The translations under genes were made by a program, and so were the position numbers. From Eubacteriales bacterium (GTDB lineage: Bacteria; Bacillota; Clostridia; Christensenellales; CAG-138), in NCBI GenBank assembly GCA_030695285.1, contig JAUYTF010000422.1, positions 1 to 10,793 on the forward strand: a DNA stretch of 10,793 bases, read 5' to 3'. Positions 1 through 4,493 of the stretch are shown piece by piece. The notes beneath the pieces were generated by a model. It saw nothing but the letters and a program-made list of their open reading frames with translations. It did no database searches and had not been told where the DNA came from. Each line of letters starts with the position of its first letter. Position 1 is the first letter of the stretch.

Positions 1-98
1 CCGATGATGGTGCAGCTGCAAGCGAGCGAATCCTTGATGCGCTTGGCGAGCGTGCTCTTCCCGCTGCCGCTCGCGCCGCAAATACCGACAATGATCAT
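1..98 (-). CDS. P-loop nucleoside kinase, uridine-kinase-like, 5' end only (partial)
   Basis: The first 32 codons of a gene that runs off the left edge are visible. The product starts MIIVGICGASGSGKSTLAKR, with a short beta strand followed by the P-loop GASGSGKST (residues 8-16), which binds the nucleotide phosphates. This spacing and the G-x-S-GSGKS/T form are typical of uridine kinase / phosphoribulokinase-family enzymes, which phosphorylate uridine or cytidine with ATP or GTP in the cytoplasm. AGGAG lies 10 bases before the ATG; a second ATG six bases upstream is followed directly by TAG and is not usable. Only the nucleotide-binding start is present, so the substrate cannot be told: udk, a threonyl-tRNA-synthetase-like nucleoside kinase, or another small-molecule kinase (coaE-like) all remain possible. 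It is codirectional with rplL but separated from it by terminators. Confidence 0.75.
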   Translation of the reverse strand, partial: MIIVGICGASGSGKSTLAKRIKDSLACSCTII

Positions 99-237
99 GA
101 CTACATCACTCCTATAAAAACACGGTTGTGTTTGGATTGGATCAAGTTTCTGTTTGATTTCTGTTAGTTTATCATAAAATCGGGGTGATTGGCAATCTTG
201 CGCGGAGGAAACATACCCGCACAGTCATTATTTGTAG

Positions 238-256
238 GGGCGGATATCATCCGCCC
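238..256. repeat. Short GC-rich palindrome, possible interspersed repeat
   Basis: GGGCGGAT and ATCCGCCC form a perfect 8-base-pair inverted repeat around a 3-base loop. It is flanked by TTTGTAG on the left. Elements of the general form TGTAGGGGCGG...CCGCCC occur as many dispersed copies in some Clostridia genomes, so this may be one. With one copy in the window, the repeat identity is inference. Confidence 0.4.
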
Positions 257-294
257 GCTGTAAAGGGTTCAAAGTCCGAATCTTCGCGCAGAAC

Positions 295-321
295 AAAACC
301 AGCCCGAGTTTTCGGACTGCT
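295..321 (-). terminator. Second, decayed copy of the rplL terminator
   Basis: On the minus strand AGCAGTCCGA-AAAC-TCGGGCTGGT forms a 10-pair stem with one G-G mismatch, followed by TTTTG. It is weaker than the intact terminator at 395-424 because of the mismatch and the short U-tract, but it could act as a backup stop before the kinase gene. Confidence 0.55.
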
Positions 322-367
322 TTGCAAGCAACTCTGTTGCTTACTTGATTTCGCAGGTAGCTCCAAC
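295..367 (-). repeat. Degenerate second copy of the rplL 3' end and terminator
   Basis: This 73-base segment matches 398-469 closely. It includes an exact 27-base match to the last nine codons of rplL (341-367 against 443-469, encoding VGATCEIK and the stop), the spacer after the stop, and the terminator hairpin. Upstream on the minus strand the reading frame meets a TGA about five codons before the copied part, so it is not a gene. Differences are one single-base indel and a few substitutions near the hairpin foot, plus a swapped hairpin loop (GTTT here, AAAC in the intact copy, both on the + strand). Confidence 0.9.
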
Positions 368-394
368 ACCATCATCTCAGCCTGAAATGTGTAG

Positions 395-424
395 AAAAAA
401 ACCAGCCCGAAAACTCGGACTGGT
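395..424 (-). terminator. Intrinsic terminator of rplJ-rplL
   Basis: On the minus strand, 18 bases after the rplL stop, ACCAGTCCGA-GTTT-TCGGGCTGGT forms a 10-base-pair stem (one G-U pair) with a 4-base loop, followed by a run of seven T. This is a textbook intrinsic terminator and ends the rplJ-rplL transcript. rpoB therefore does not directly share this transcript. Confidence 0.9.
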
Positions 425-469
425 TGCAAACAACTCTGTTGCTTACTTGATTTCGCAGGTAGCTCCAAC
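398..469 (-). repeat. Intact copy of the duplicated rplL-tail/terminator unit
   Basis: This is the functional partner of the 295-367 repeat. It covers the last codons of rplL, the stop, the 18-base spacer and the terminator hairpin. The two units are direct repeats about 102 bases apart, start to start, with 30 bases of unrelated sequence (368-397) between them. Confidence 0.88.
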
Positions 470-814
470 TTCTTTGAACGCCGCAACGATCTTCTCGGCG
501 TCTTCCTTGTTGATGCCTTCCTTGACTTTGCTCGGCGCGCCATCGACGACGTCTTTGGCTTCCTTGAGGCCGAGGCCGGTGAGTTCGCGAACGACCTTGA
601 TGACCTTGATCTTCTCGGCGCCAACATCCTTGAGGATGACGTCGAACTCGGTCTTTTCTTCCGCTTCTTCAGCGGCGGCGGCAGCGGGGCCGGCGACGGC
701 AACGGCAGACGCGGCGGCGGAAACGCCAAATTCTTCTTCGAGAGCCTTGACGAGCTCAAAGAGCTCCAGAACGGACATCGCTTTGATATCAGCGATCAAT
801 TTTTCCTTATCCAT
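443..814 (-). CDS. rplL: 50S ribosomal protein L7/L12
   Basis: 123-residue L7/L12, the flexible stalk protein that recruits and stimulates translation GTPases (EF-Tu, EF-G, IF2) and binds as dimers to the L10 C-terminal helix. The N-terminal dimerization/L10-binding domain starts [20 protein letters not shown]. An Ala/Glu-rich hinge follows ([12 protein letters not shown]), then the conserved C-terminal factor-binding domain ([32 protein letters not shown]) ending ATCEIK. The start at 814 is chosen because GGAGG sits 5 bases before it. An ATG four codons upstream (826) lacks its own site, and the GGAGG lies inside the codons it would add. It is 72 bases downstream of rplJ, has a small hairpin just before its ribosome-binding site, and is followed by a terminator. 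Length and sequence are normal for the family. Confidence 0.98.
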   Translation of the reverse strand: MDKEKLIADIKAMSVLELFELVKALEEEFGVSAAASAVAVAGPAAAAAEEAEEKTEFDVILKDVGAEKIKVIKVVRELTGLGLKEAKDVVDGAPSKVKEGINKEDAEKIVAAFKEVGATCEIK

Positions 815-836
815 AATATCCTCCATACATTTTTAT

Positions 837-851
837 TGCGGATGATCCGCA
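837..851 (-). other. Small hairpin in the rplJ-rplL spacer
   Basis: TGCGG-ATGAT-CCGCA (+ strand) forms a 5-pair stem just upstream of the rplL ribosome-binding site. It may influence rplL translation, which must exceed that of rplJ because several L7/L12 copies bind each L10. That role is inference. Confidence 0.35.
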
Positions 852-886
852 TATTTGTCGTTGTTGTTGATACGCGAACTTCCGCT

Positions 887-1396
887 TTACGCTTCCGCTC
901 CGCCCTGCTTCTTGGCGATCTCGTTGAGCGCGATTGCGAACTTGGAAATCGGGGACATCATGGATCCCAGCATGCGCGCAATCATCACCTCGCGGCTCGG
1001 CAGGTCTGCAATTGCCTCGATCTGAGCTGCATTGAGAATGTCTTTTTCGACGAAGCCACCCTTGAGCTCGCATTTCTTCGCCTTCTTGATGAAAACTTTG
1101 AGGATGCGCGCCGGGGCTGCGACGTCTTCGTAACCAAACGCGAAAGCGCTGGGGCCTTTGAGAATGGAAGTTTCCTTTGCGTCGATGCCGTTTGCTTCGC
1201 AGGCGCGCTCCATGATGTGGTTTTTGATAACCGCATATTCCACGCCGGCTTTGCGCATCTCTGCGCGTAGCTCGGTATCCTCCGCAACGGAGATGCCGCG
1301 ATAGTCGAACACGACGATGCTCTGCGCCTTTTTGATCTTTTCAGCGACAGAAGAAACCTGTTCCGCTTTGCGTTCTATGTTCTGAACGTTTGCCAT
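887..1396 (-). CDS. rplJ: 50S ribosomal protein L10
   Basis: 169-residue L10 (uL10), the base of the ribosomal stalk. It binds 23S rRNA together with L11 and carries L7/L12 dimers on its C-terminal helix. Visible family features are the N-terminal region NIERKAEQVSSVAEKIKKAQ, the core SIVVFDYRGISVAEDTELR, the VIKNHIMERAC segment, the KGPSAFAFG stretch and the C-terminal helix SPISKFAIALNEIAKKQGG that binds L7/L12. AAGGAGGTG lies 10 bases before the ATG. An L10 leader with an attenuator and its own promoter precede it, so expression is probably limited by free L10-(L12) complex. Length is normal (about 165-175 residues). Confidence 0.98.
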   Translation of the reverse strand: MANVQNIERKAEQVSSVAEKIKKAQSIVVFDYRGISVAEDTELRAEMRKAGVEYAVIKNHIMERACEANGIDAKETSILKGPSAFAFGYEDVAAPARILKVFIKKAKKCELKGGFVEKDILNAAQIEAIADLPSREVMIARMLGSMMSPISKFAIALNEIAKKQGGAEA

Positions 1397-1435
1397 CTAG
1401 TTGTTTCACCTCCTTGTATCTGTTTAAGGGAAAAT

Positions 1436-1467
1436 AAAAAACCCTCCGCCCGAATCAAGACGAAAGG
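1436..1467 (-). terminator. Attenuator terminator in the L10 leader
   Basis: On the minus strand CCTTTCGTC pairs with GGCGGAGGG around an 8-base loop, giving a 9-pair stem with some G-U pairs, followed by a run of six T. It lies about 40 bases before the rplJ start, between leader and gene, which is the position expected for transcription attenuation. Known leaders of this class use L10-L12 binding to favour termination; that this one does is inference. Confidence 0.8.
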
Positions 1468-1561
1468 ATGCCATACAAACCAATATAGATGTTGTACGCA
1501 TCACCTCGGCAGGACTTATGCGGTCTCCCGCTGCCGACTGTCTTGGGCGATTTTATTACCG
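1436..1561 (-). ncRNA. Ribosomal protein L10 leader (cis-regulatory RNA)
   Basis: The transcript upstream of rplJ has the hallmarks of the bacterial L10 leader: GCCCAAGACAG followed by GGCAG, a short stem, then CCTGCCGAGGTG (minus strand, core about 1500-1550). GGCAG and CTGCC pair to close the conserved structure and leave the AAGACAG kink-turn-like bulge. This element mimics the L10 binding site in 23S rRNA, so surplus L10-L7/L12 can bind its own mRNA and reduce rplJ-rplL expression. An intrinsic terminator follows, so control is probably by premature termination. The start matches the predicted transcription start from the promoter at 1568-1596. Confidence 0.85.
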
Positions 1562-1567
1562 AAAAGG

Positions 1568-1596
1568 ATGTTACCATACGGCGCGCGCTTTGTCAA
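1568..1596 (-). promoter_or_regulatory. Sigma-70-type promoter for rplJ-rplL
   Basis: On the minus strand a perfect -35 box TTGACA (1596-1591) and -10 box TAACAT (1573-1568) are separated by 17 bases. Predicted transcription starts near 1561, at the beginning of the L10 leader. The spacer is GC-rich (GCGCGCGCC). This promoter allows rplJ-rplL to be made separately from the upstream genes. Confidence 0.88.
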
Positions 1597-1621
1597 CACA
1601 AAAACCGCCGCTTGTAAAACC

Positions 1622-1670
1622 AACATCGCCCGGGAAAGCCTTGTTGCAAGGCTTTCCCGAGGCGAATGTT
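1622..1670 (-). terminator. Long hairpin after rplA, probable terminator or processing site
   Basis: Four bases after the rplA stop, CGGGAAAGCCTTG and CAAGGCTTTCCCG form a perfect 13-pair stem with a 3-base loop. The stem continues outward with small bulges (CGCC/GGCG, AACAT/ATGTT) for about 22 pairs in all. The T-tract after it is poor (GGTTTTAC), so termination may be partial. An RNase III cleavage site or 3'-end protection are alternatives. Confidence 0.7.
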
Positions 1671-1673
1671 TTC

Positions 1674-2363
1674 TTAGAACTTGAGGGTATTGAACCTGAT
1701 GCCAGGTCCCATCGTGGCGCTGATGACAACGCTCTTGAGGTAGGTGCCCTTTGCTGCGGACGGCTTTGCTTTGACGATTGCGTCCATCAGCGTGGTCAGG
1801 TTCTCTTCGAGCTTATCTCCGCCAAACGATGCTTTGCCGATCGGGCAATGCACGATGCTGGTCTTGTCGACGCGATACTCCACCTTACCGGCTTTGATGT
1901 CGGCGACGGCTTTGGCGACGTCCATGGTGACCGTCCCGCTCTTCGGATTCGGCATGAGGCCCTTGGGGCCGAGCACGCGGCCGATGCGGCCGACGACGCC
2001 CATCATATCCGGGGTCGCGACGCAAACGTCGAACTCAAACCAGTTCTCGGTCTGGATCTTCTTTACGAGATCTTCGTCGCCAACATAATCGGCGCCGGCT
2101 TCCTCTGCTTCGCGGGCTTTGTCGGCCTTGGCGAACACGAGGACGCGCACTTTTTTACCCGTGCCGTGCGGTAGAACGACAGCGCCGCGAACCTGCTGGT
2201 CAGCGTGGCGGGGGTCTACGCCGAGGCGGACGGATGCTTCGATGGTCTCGTCAAACTTCGCTTTCGCGGTGGTCAGAACGAGATCGAGGCCTTCACGAAC
2301 ATCATACTGTTTTTGGGCTTCGATGCTCTTCTTGCTTTCGGTATACTTCTTGCCGTGTTTCAT
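1674..2363 (-). CDS. rplA: 50S ribosomal protein L1
   Basis: 229-residue L1 (uL1), which binds the L1 stalk of 23S rRNA, helps release tRNA from the E site, and in many bacteria represses translation of its own operon. Conserved landmarks are [20 protein letters not shown] at the N-terminus, the [23 protein letters not shown] region, the hallmark [19 protein letters not shown] in the middle domain, and the C-terminal segment [27 protein letters not shown] overlaps the rplK stop and lies about 9 bases before the ATG. The gap to rplK is 14 bases, so the two are translated from one message and are probably coupled. Length is normal (about 229-235). Confidence 0.98.
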   Translation of the reverse strand: MKHGKKYTESKKSIEAQKQYDVREGLDLVLTTAKAKFDETIEASVRLGVDPRHADQQVRGAVVLPHGTGKKVRVLVFAKADKAREAEEAGADYVGDEDLVKKIQTENWFEFDVCVATPDMMGVVGRIGRVLGPKGLMPNPKSGTVTMDVAKAVADIKAGKVEYRVDKTSIVHCPIGKASFGGDKLEENLTTLMDAIVKAKPSAAKGTYLKSVVISATMGPGIRFNTLKF

Positions 2364-2377
2364 TTTCTCGCTCCTCC

Positions 2378-2803
2378 TCAGTCTCCGACGATGACGCCCA
2401 TGCTGCGCGCCGTGCCCGCAACCATGGCCATTGCCGCTTCCACGCTGCCCGCATTGAGATCGGGCATCTTCAGCTCGGCGATTTCACGCACCTGCGCCTT
2501 GGAAATAGTGGCAACCTTCGTTTTGTTCGGAACTCCCGAAGCGGTCTCGATGCCGCAGGCCTTTTTGATCAGGATGGCGGCAGGAGGCGTCTTCGTGATG
2601 AACGAGAACGAGCGGTCCGCATACACGGTAATGACGACCGGGATGATCAGACCGGCAGACTTCTGCGTGCGTTCGTTGAACTCTTTGCAGAAAGCCATGA
2701 TGTTGACGCCCTGTTGACCCAGCGCGGGGCCGACCGGCGGCGCGGGCGTCGCTTTTGCCGCAGGAATTTGAAGTTTTACGTAGCCTTGGATTTTTTTTGC
2801 CAT
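2378..2803 (-). CDS. rplK: 50S ribosomal protein L11
   Basis: 141-residue L11 (uL11), exactly the usual length. It binds the GTPase-associated region of 23S rRNA with L10 and is needed for RelA activation and thiopeptide action. It begins [15 protein letters not shown] and shows the conserved [20 protein letters not shown] linker/proline region (N-terminal domain) and the RNA-binding C-terminal domain ([24 protein letters not shown], ending ARSMGVIV). GGAGGG lies 7 bases before the ATG at 2803. The frame stays open 18 codons further upstream, but those codons run through the leader hairpin and are not protein-like. A candidate L1-binding hairpin lies about 25 bases upstream. Confidence 0.98.
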   Translation of the reverse strand: MAKKIQGYVKLQIPAAKATPAPPVGPALGQQGVNIMAFCKEFNERTQKSAGLIIPVVITVYADRSFSFITKTPPAAILIKKACGIETASGVPNKTKVATISKAQVREIAELKMPDLNAGSVEAAMAMVAGTARSMGVIVGD

Positions 2804-2828
2804 TGCAGTTCCCTCCGTTAAATTGGTT

Positions 2829-2857
2829 GTGGTAAGCGGGGTGCCTCCCCCTCCCAC
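2829..2857 (-). promoter_or_regulatory. Candidate L1-binding operator hairpin in the rplK-rplA leader
   Basis: On the minus strand the order is GTGG, GAG, GGGG, a 5-base loop, CCCC, GCTTA, CCAC. This gives an outer 4-pair stem and an inner 4-pair stem separated by an asymmetric internal loop. The outer part GTGGGAG...TTACCAC resembles the L1 site in 23S rRNA (GGAG...UACCAC). L1 is the second gene of this unit and is a known translational repressor of rplK-rplA in other bacteria. The match is by eye, so the regulatory role is inference. Confidence 0.5.
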
Positions 2858-2894
2858 GTTCTAATAACGCATATAGCGTAATAGATGTTTTTGC

Positions 2895-2912
2895 GCTGCT
2901 CTCGCAGCGTTT
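2895..2912 (-). other. Hairpin in the nusG-rplK spacer
   Basis: Seven bases after the nusG stop on the minus strand, ACGCTGC-GAGA-GCAGCGC forms a 6-7-pair stem with a tetraloop. No T-tract follows (CAAAAACATC), so it is not a good intrinsic terminator. It may be a processing or partial-pause site between nusG and rplK. Confidence 0.4.
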
Positions 2913-2918
2913 AGTGTT

Positions 2919-3506
2919 TTACAGCCTCTGAACCTGTACGAAGTCGAGCTCTACCGGTGTCTCACGTCCAAACATAGAGACAGTCAGTTTGATCTTCTGG
3001 CGCTCGATGTCCAGCGTTTCCACGCGGCCGGTGAAGTTCTCCAGGGGGCCGTTGATGACGCGGACGGTTTCGCCCACCTCGATATTGAGCATGATCGGAA
3101 TCCGCTCAACGCCCATGGCTGTGACTTCCTCGTCTGAAAGCGGAACAGGCTTGCTGCCGGGTCCAACGAAACCCGTTACGCCGCGTGTGTTGCGCACAAC
3201 ATACCAGGCGCGGGGGTTCATCACAAGATCGATCGACTTGCCGCCGCCGTGCTCTGCGGAACGTTCTTTTTCCATCACGTCCACGAGCATCTTCACCATA
3301 ACATAGCCGGGAAATACTTTTCTCTGGGTTACTTTGCGTTTTCCGTTGGGCAAAACTTCGATGGTTTCCTCCGTGGGGTATTTCACCTCAAGGATTACAT
3401 CCTGAAGTCCTGCGTTCTCCACGGACTTTTCAAGGTCTTCCTTGACCTTGTTTTCATAACCCGAGTAGGTATGAACCACGTACCATTTTGCTTCCTGCAC
3501 GCTCAT
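2919..3506 (-). CDS. nusG: Transcription termination/antitermination factor NusG
   Basis: 195-residue NusG, the universal elongation factor that bridges the RNA polymerase clamp and, through its KOW domain, Rho or ribosomal protein S10. The NGN domain starts AKWYVVHTYSGYENKVKEDL and contains RKVFPGYVMVKM and WYVVRNTRGVTGFVGPGSKP. The C-terminal KOW domain spans about residues 145-195 (VGETVRVINGPLENFTGRV). About 17 extra residues (roughly 75-95, around MEKERSAEHGGGKSIDL) sit in the NGN domain compared with short NusG proteins. The start is uncertain: AGGAG is only 2 bases from the ATG at 3506, whereas a GTG at 3500 has it 8 bases away and would give VQEAKWYV. The gap after secE is 6 bases. 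Confidence 0.96.
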   Translation of the reverse strand: MSVQEAKWYVVHTYSGYENKVKEDLEKSVENAGLQDVILEVKYPTEETIEVLPNGKRKVTQRKVFPGYVMVKMLVDVMEKERSAEHGGGKSIDLVMNPRAWYVVRNTRGVTGFVGPGSKPVPLSDEEVTAMGVERIPIMLNIEVGETVRVINGPLENFTGRVETLDIERQKIKLTVSMFGRETPVELDFVQVQRL

Positions 3507-3512
3507 AACTCC

Positions 3513-4160
3513 TTACCCGACGTTGATACTGCTCAACGCACCGAAACCGCTCGAAAATACCAAATCGAGAACGCCGATGAGAAGCGCCATTGCCAGAACA
3601 AAAACGATCACAGCCAGCGTATGACTGAAGAGCTCTTTGCGGGATAGCCAGGTTAGCTTCTTCACCTCGCCGAGCATCTCCCGCAAAAACCGGAACAGGC
3701 CGACGTCATGCCTGCCGTCCGTCGCGAGAATATAGAACAGCGTGATCACAATCGCGACGATGCCGGCAAGGAGCGCTATTGTGCCCATCTTGGCGGTCGC
3801 GGTTAAAATTACGATGGCGTAAACGAGCGAGAGCGTGCCTAGGGTCATGAGCGTCTTGCCCTTTTTGCTCAGCAGGCCAAGCACGCCGGCGATCGCCATC
3901 AGAAGGCCAAGCAGGCCGCTTGCGACCTTGAGCCCTGTTGAAAGCGCATAGCTCTCTAAGGGCGTGATGATCTGCAGCGTATTGTAAACGGCGAGGAAAA
4001 GCCCGCCTGCTACGAAAAGAATGCTCGCGGGCAAGAGCAGCTTAGGGGCAATCATGCTCCAAAACGGCTTCTTGACTGCATGTCCGTGCGCGTCGAACCT
4101 TGCGGACTTCTTCTCCGCGCTCTTGGCATCCTTACTCGGTGTGCTAAGATTCTGTGCCAT
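3513..4160 (-). CDS. secE: Preprotein translocase subunit SecE with an N-terminal four-helix membrane extension
   Basis: 215 residues. The C-terminal part is ordinary SecE: an amphipathic cytoplasmic helix with the family motif (FLREMLGEVKKLTWLSRKEL, residues 158-177) and one membrane helix (about 179-203). SecE clamps the SecY channel for protein export. The preceding 150 residues are not part of the usual 60-75-residue Gram-positive SecE. A charged Lys/Ala-rich head (1-36) is followed by four hydrophobic segments at about 40-62, 74-97, 103-123 and 126-146. The reading frame is continuous, with no start or ribosome-binding site visible just before the SecE domain, so this looks like one polypeptide. 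Identity also rests on the rpmG-secE-nusG order. An AAAGAGGG ribosome-binding site precedes the ATG by 5 bases. The function of the extension is unknown. Confidence 0.93.
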   Translation of the reverse strand: MAQNLSTPSKDAKSAEKKSARFDAHGHAVKKPFWSMIAPKLLLPASILFVAGGLFLAVYNTLQIITPLESYALSTGLKVASGLLGLLMAIAGVLGLLSKKGKTLMTLGTLSLVYAIVILTATAKMGTIALLAGIVAIVITLFYILATDGRHDVGLFRFLREMLGEVKKLTWLSRKELFSHTLAVIVFVLAMALLIGVLDLVFSSGFGALSSINVG

Positions 4161-4184
4161 ATCGTCCCTCTTTCGTCGTCTCTG

Positions 4185-4346
4185 TTACTTCGATTCTCGA
4201 TGCGTCGTATGCTTGCGGCAGAAACGGCAATACTTGCTGAACTCAAGTCTTTCAGGGTCGTTCTTTTTGTTCTTGTAGGTGTTGTAGTTCCTCTGCTTGC
4301 ACTCGGTGCAGGCCAGGGTGATCTTTACGCGTGCATCTGCTGCCAT
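4185..4346 (-). CDS. rpmG: 50S ribosomal protein L33, zinc-ribbon form
   Basis: 53-residue L33 (bL33), a small protein near the ribosomal E site. Translation of the minus strand gives [20 protein letters not shown], then a Lys/Asn/Tyr-rich middle ([15 protein letters not shown]), then [18 protein letters not shown]. The pairs CTEC (13-16) and CRFC (40-43) are the zinc ribbon, so this is the zinc-binding form; zinc-free paralogues that lack these cysteines exist in many Bacillota. GGAGGG lies 8 bases before the ATG. It is the first gene of the operon, with secE starting 24 bases after its stop and a strong promoter about 67 bases upstream. Confidence 0.97.
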   Translation of the reverse strand: MAADARVKITLACTECKQRNYNTYKNKKNDPERLEFSKYCRFCRKHTTHRESK

Positions 4347-4389
4347 GGTCAAAACCCTCCGTTAATTCGGTTAAAACATCATAAATCGA

Positions 4390-4404
4390 GCCCCTTTGCG
4401 GGGC
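4390..4404 (-). other. Stem-loop in the rpmG 5' leader
   Basis: GCCCC-GCAAA-GGGGC (minus strand) is a perfect 5-pair GC stem with a 5-base loop, only a few bases after the predicted transcription start. A hairpin at the extreme 5' end may stabilise the message; no T-tract follows, so it is not a terminator. Confidence 0.5.
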
Positions 4405-4412
4405 ACCTTCAA

Positions 4413-4441
4413 AAGATACCATAACAAAGGGGCCGTGTCAA
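4413..4441 (-). promoter_or_regulatory. Sigma-70-type promoter of the rpmG-secE-nusG-rplK-rplA operon
   Basis: On the minus strand a perfect -35 box TTGACA (4441-4436) is followed after exactly 17 bases by TATCTT (4418-4413). Predicted transcription starts near 4406. Box quality fits a highly expressed ribosomal-protein operon. Confidence 0.88.
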
Positions 4442-4493
4442 TTGGTTATTTGTGTTTTCCCCGTTTCTTTGCGAAAAAATCGCTGTTTTTCTG

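Larger units (their letters stand above)
99..442. other. Intergenic region between rplL and the kinase gene
   Basis: No convincing gene lies here. From right to left on the minus strand it holds the rplL terminator, a decayed second copy of the rplL tail and terminator, a short GC-rich palindrome at 238-256, and an AT-rich stretch leading to the kinase ribosome-binding site. A small hairpin AAACAC-GGTT-GTGTTT (118-133) lies just upstream of that site. A kinase promoter is expected between about 130 and 230, but no pair of boxes with good spacing was found. Confidence 0.7.

Noticed and set aside
443..826. Longer rplL starting at 826
   Set aside because: The added codons contain the GGAGG that serves the start at 814, and L7/L12 proteins begin at the latter position.
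2378..2857. Longer rplK starting upstream of 2803
   Set aside because: The extra 18 codons run through the candidate L1 hairpin, are Gly/Thr-rich and lack a ribosome-binding site; start 2803 gives the exact family length of 141.
4340..4420. A three-codon ORF (ATG ATG TTT TAA) in the rpmG leader
   Set aside because: Too short to support, no ribosome-binding site.
4455..4493. Weak hairpin after tldE (GCGA, T-run, TCGC)
   Set aside because: Only a 4-pair stem, with the T-run inside the loop rather than after it, so not a convincing terminator; the end of the tldD-tldE message remains unassigned.
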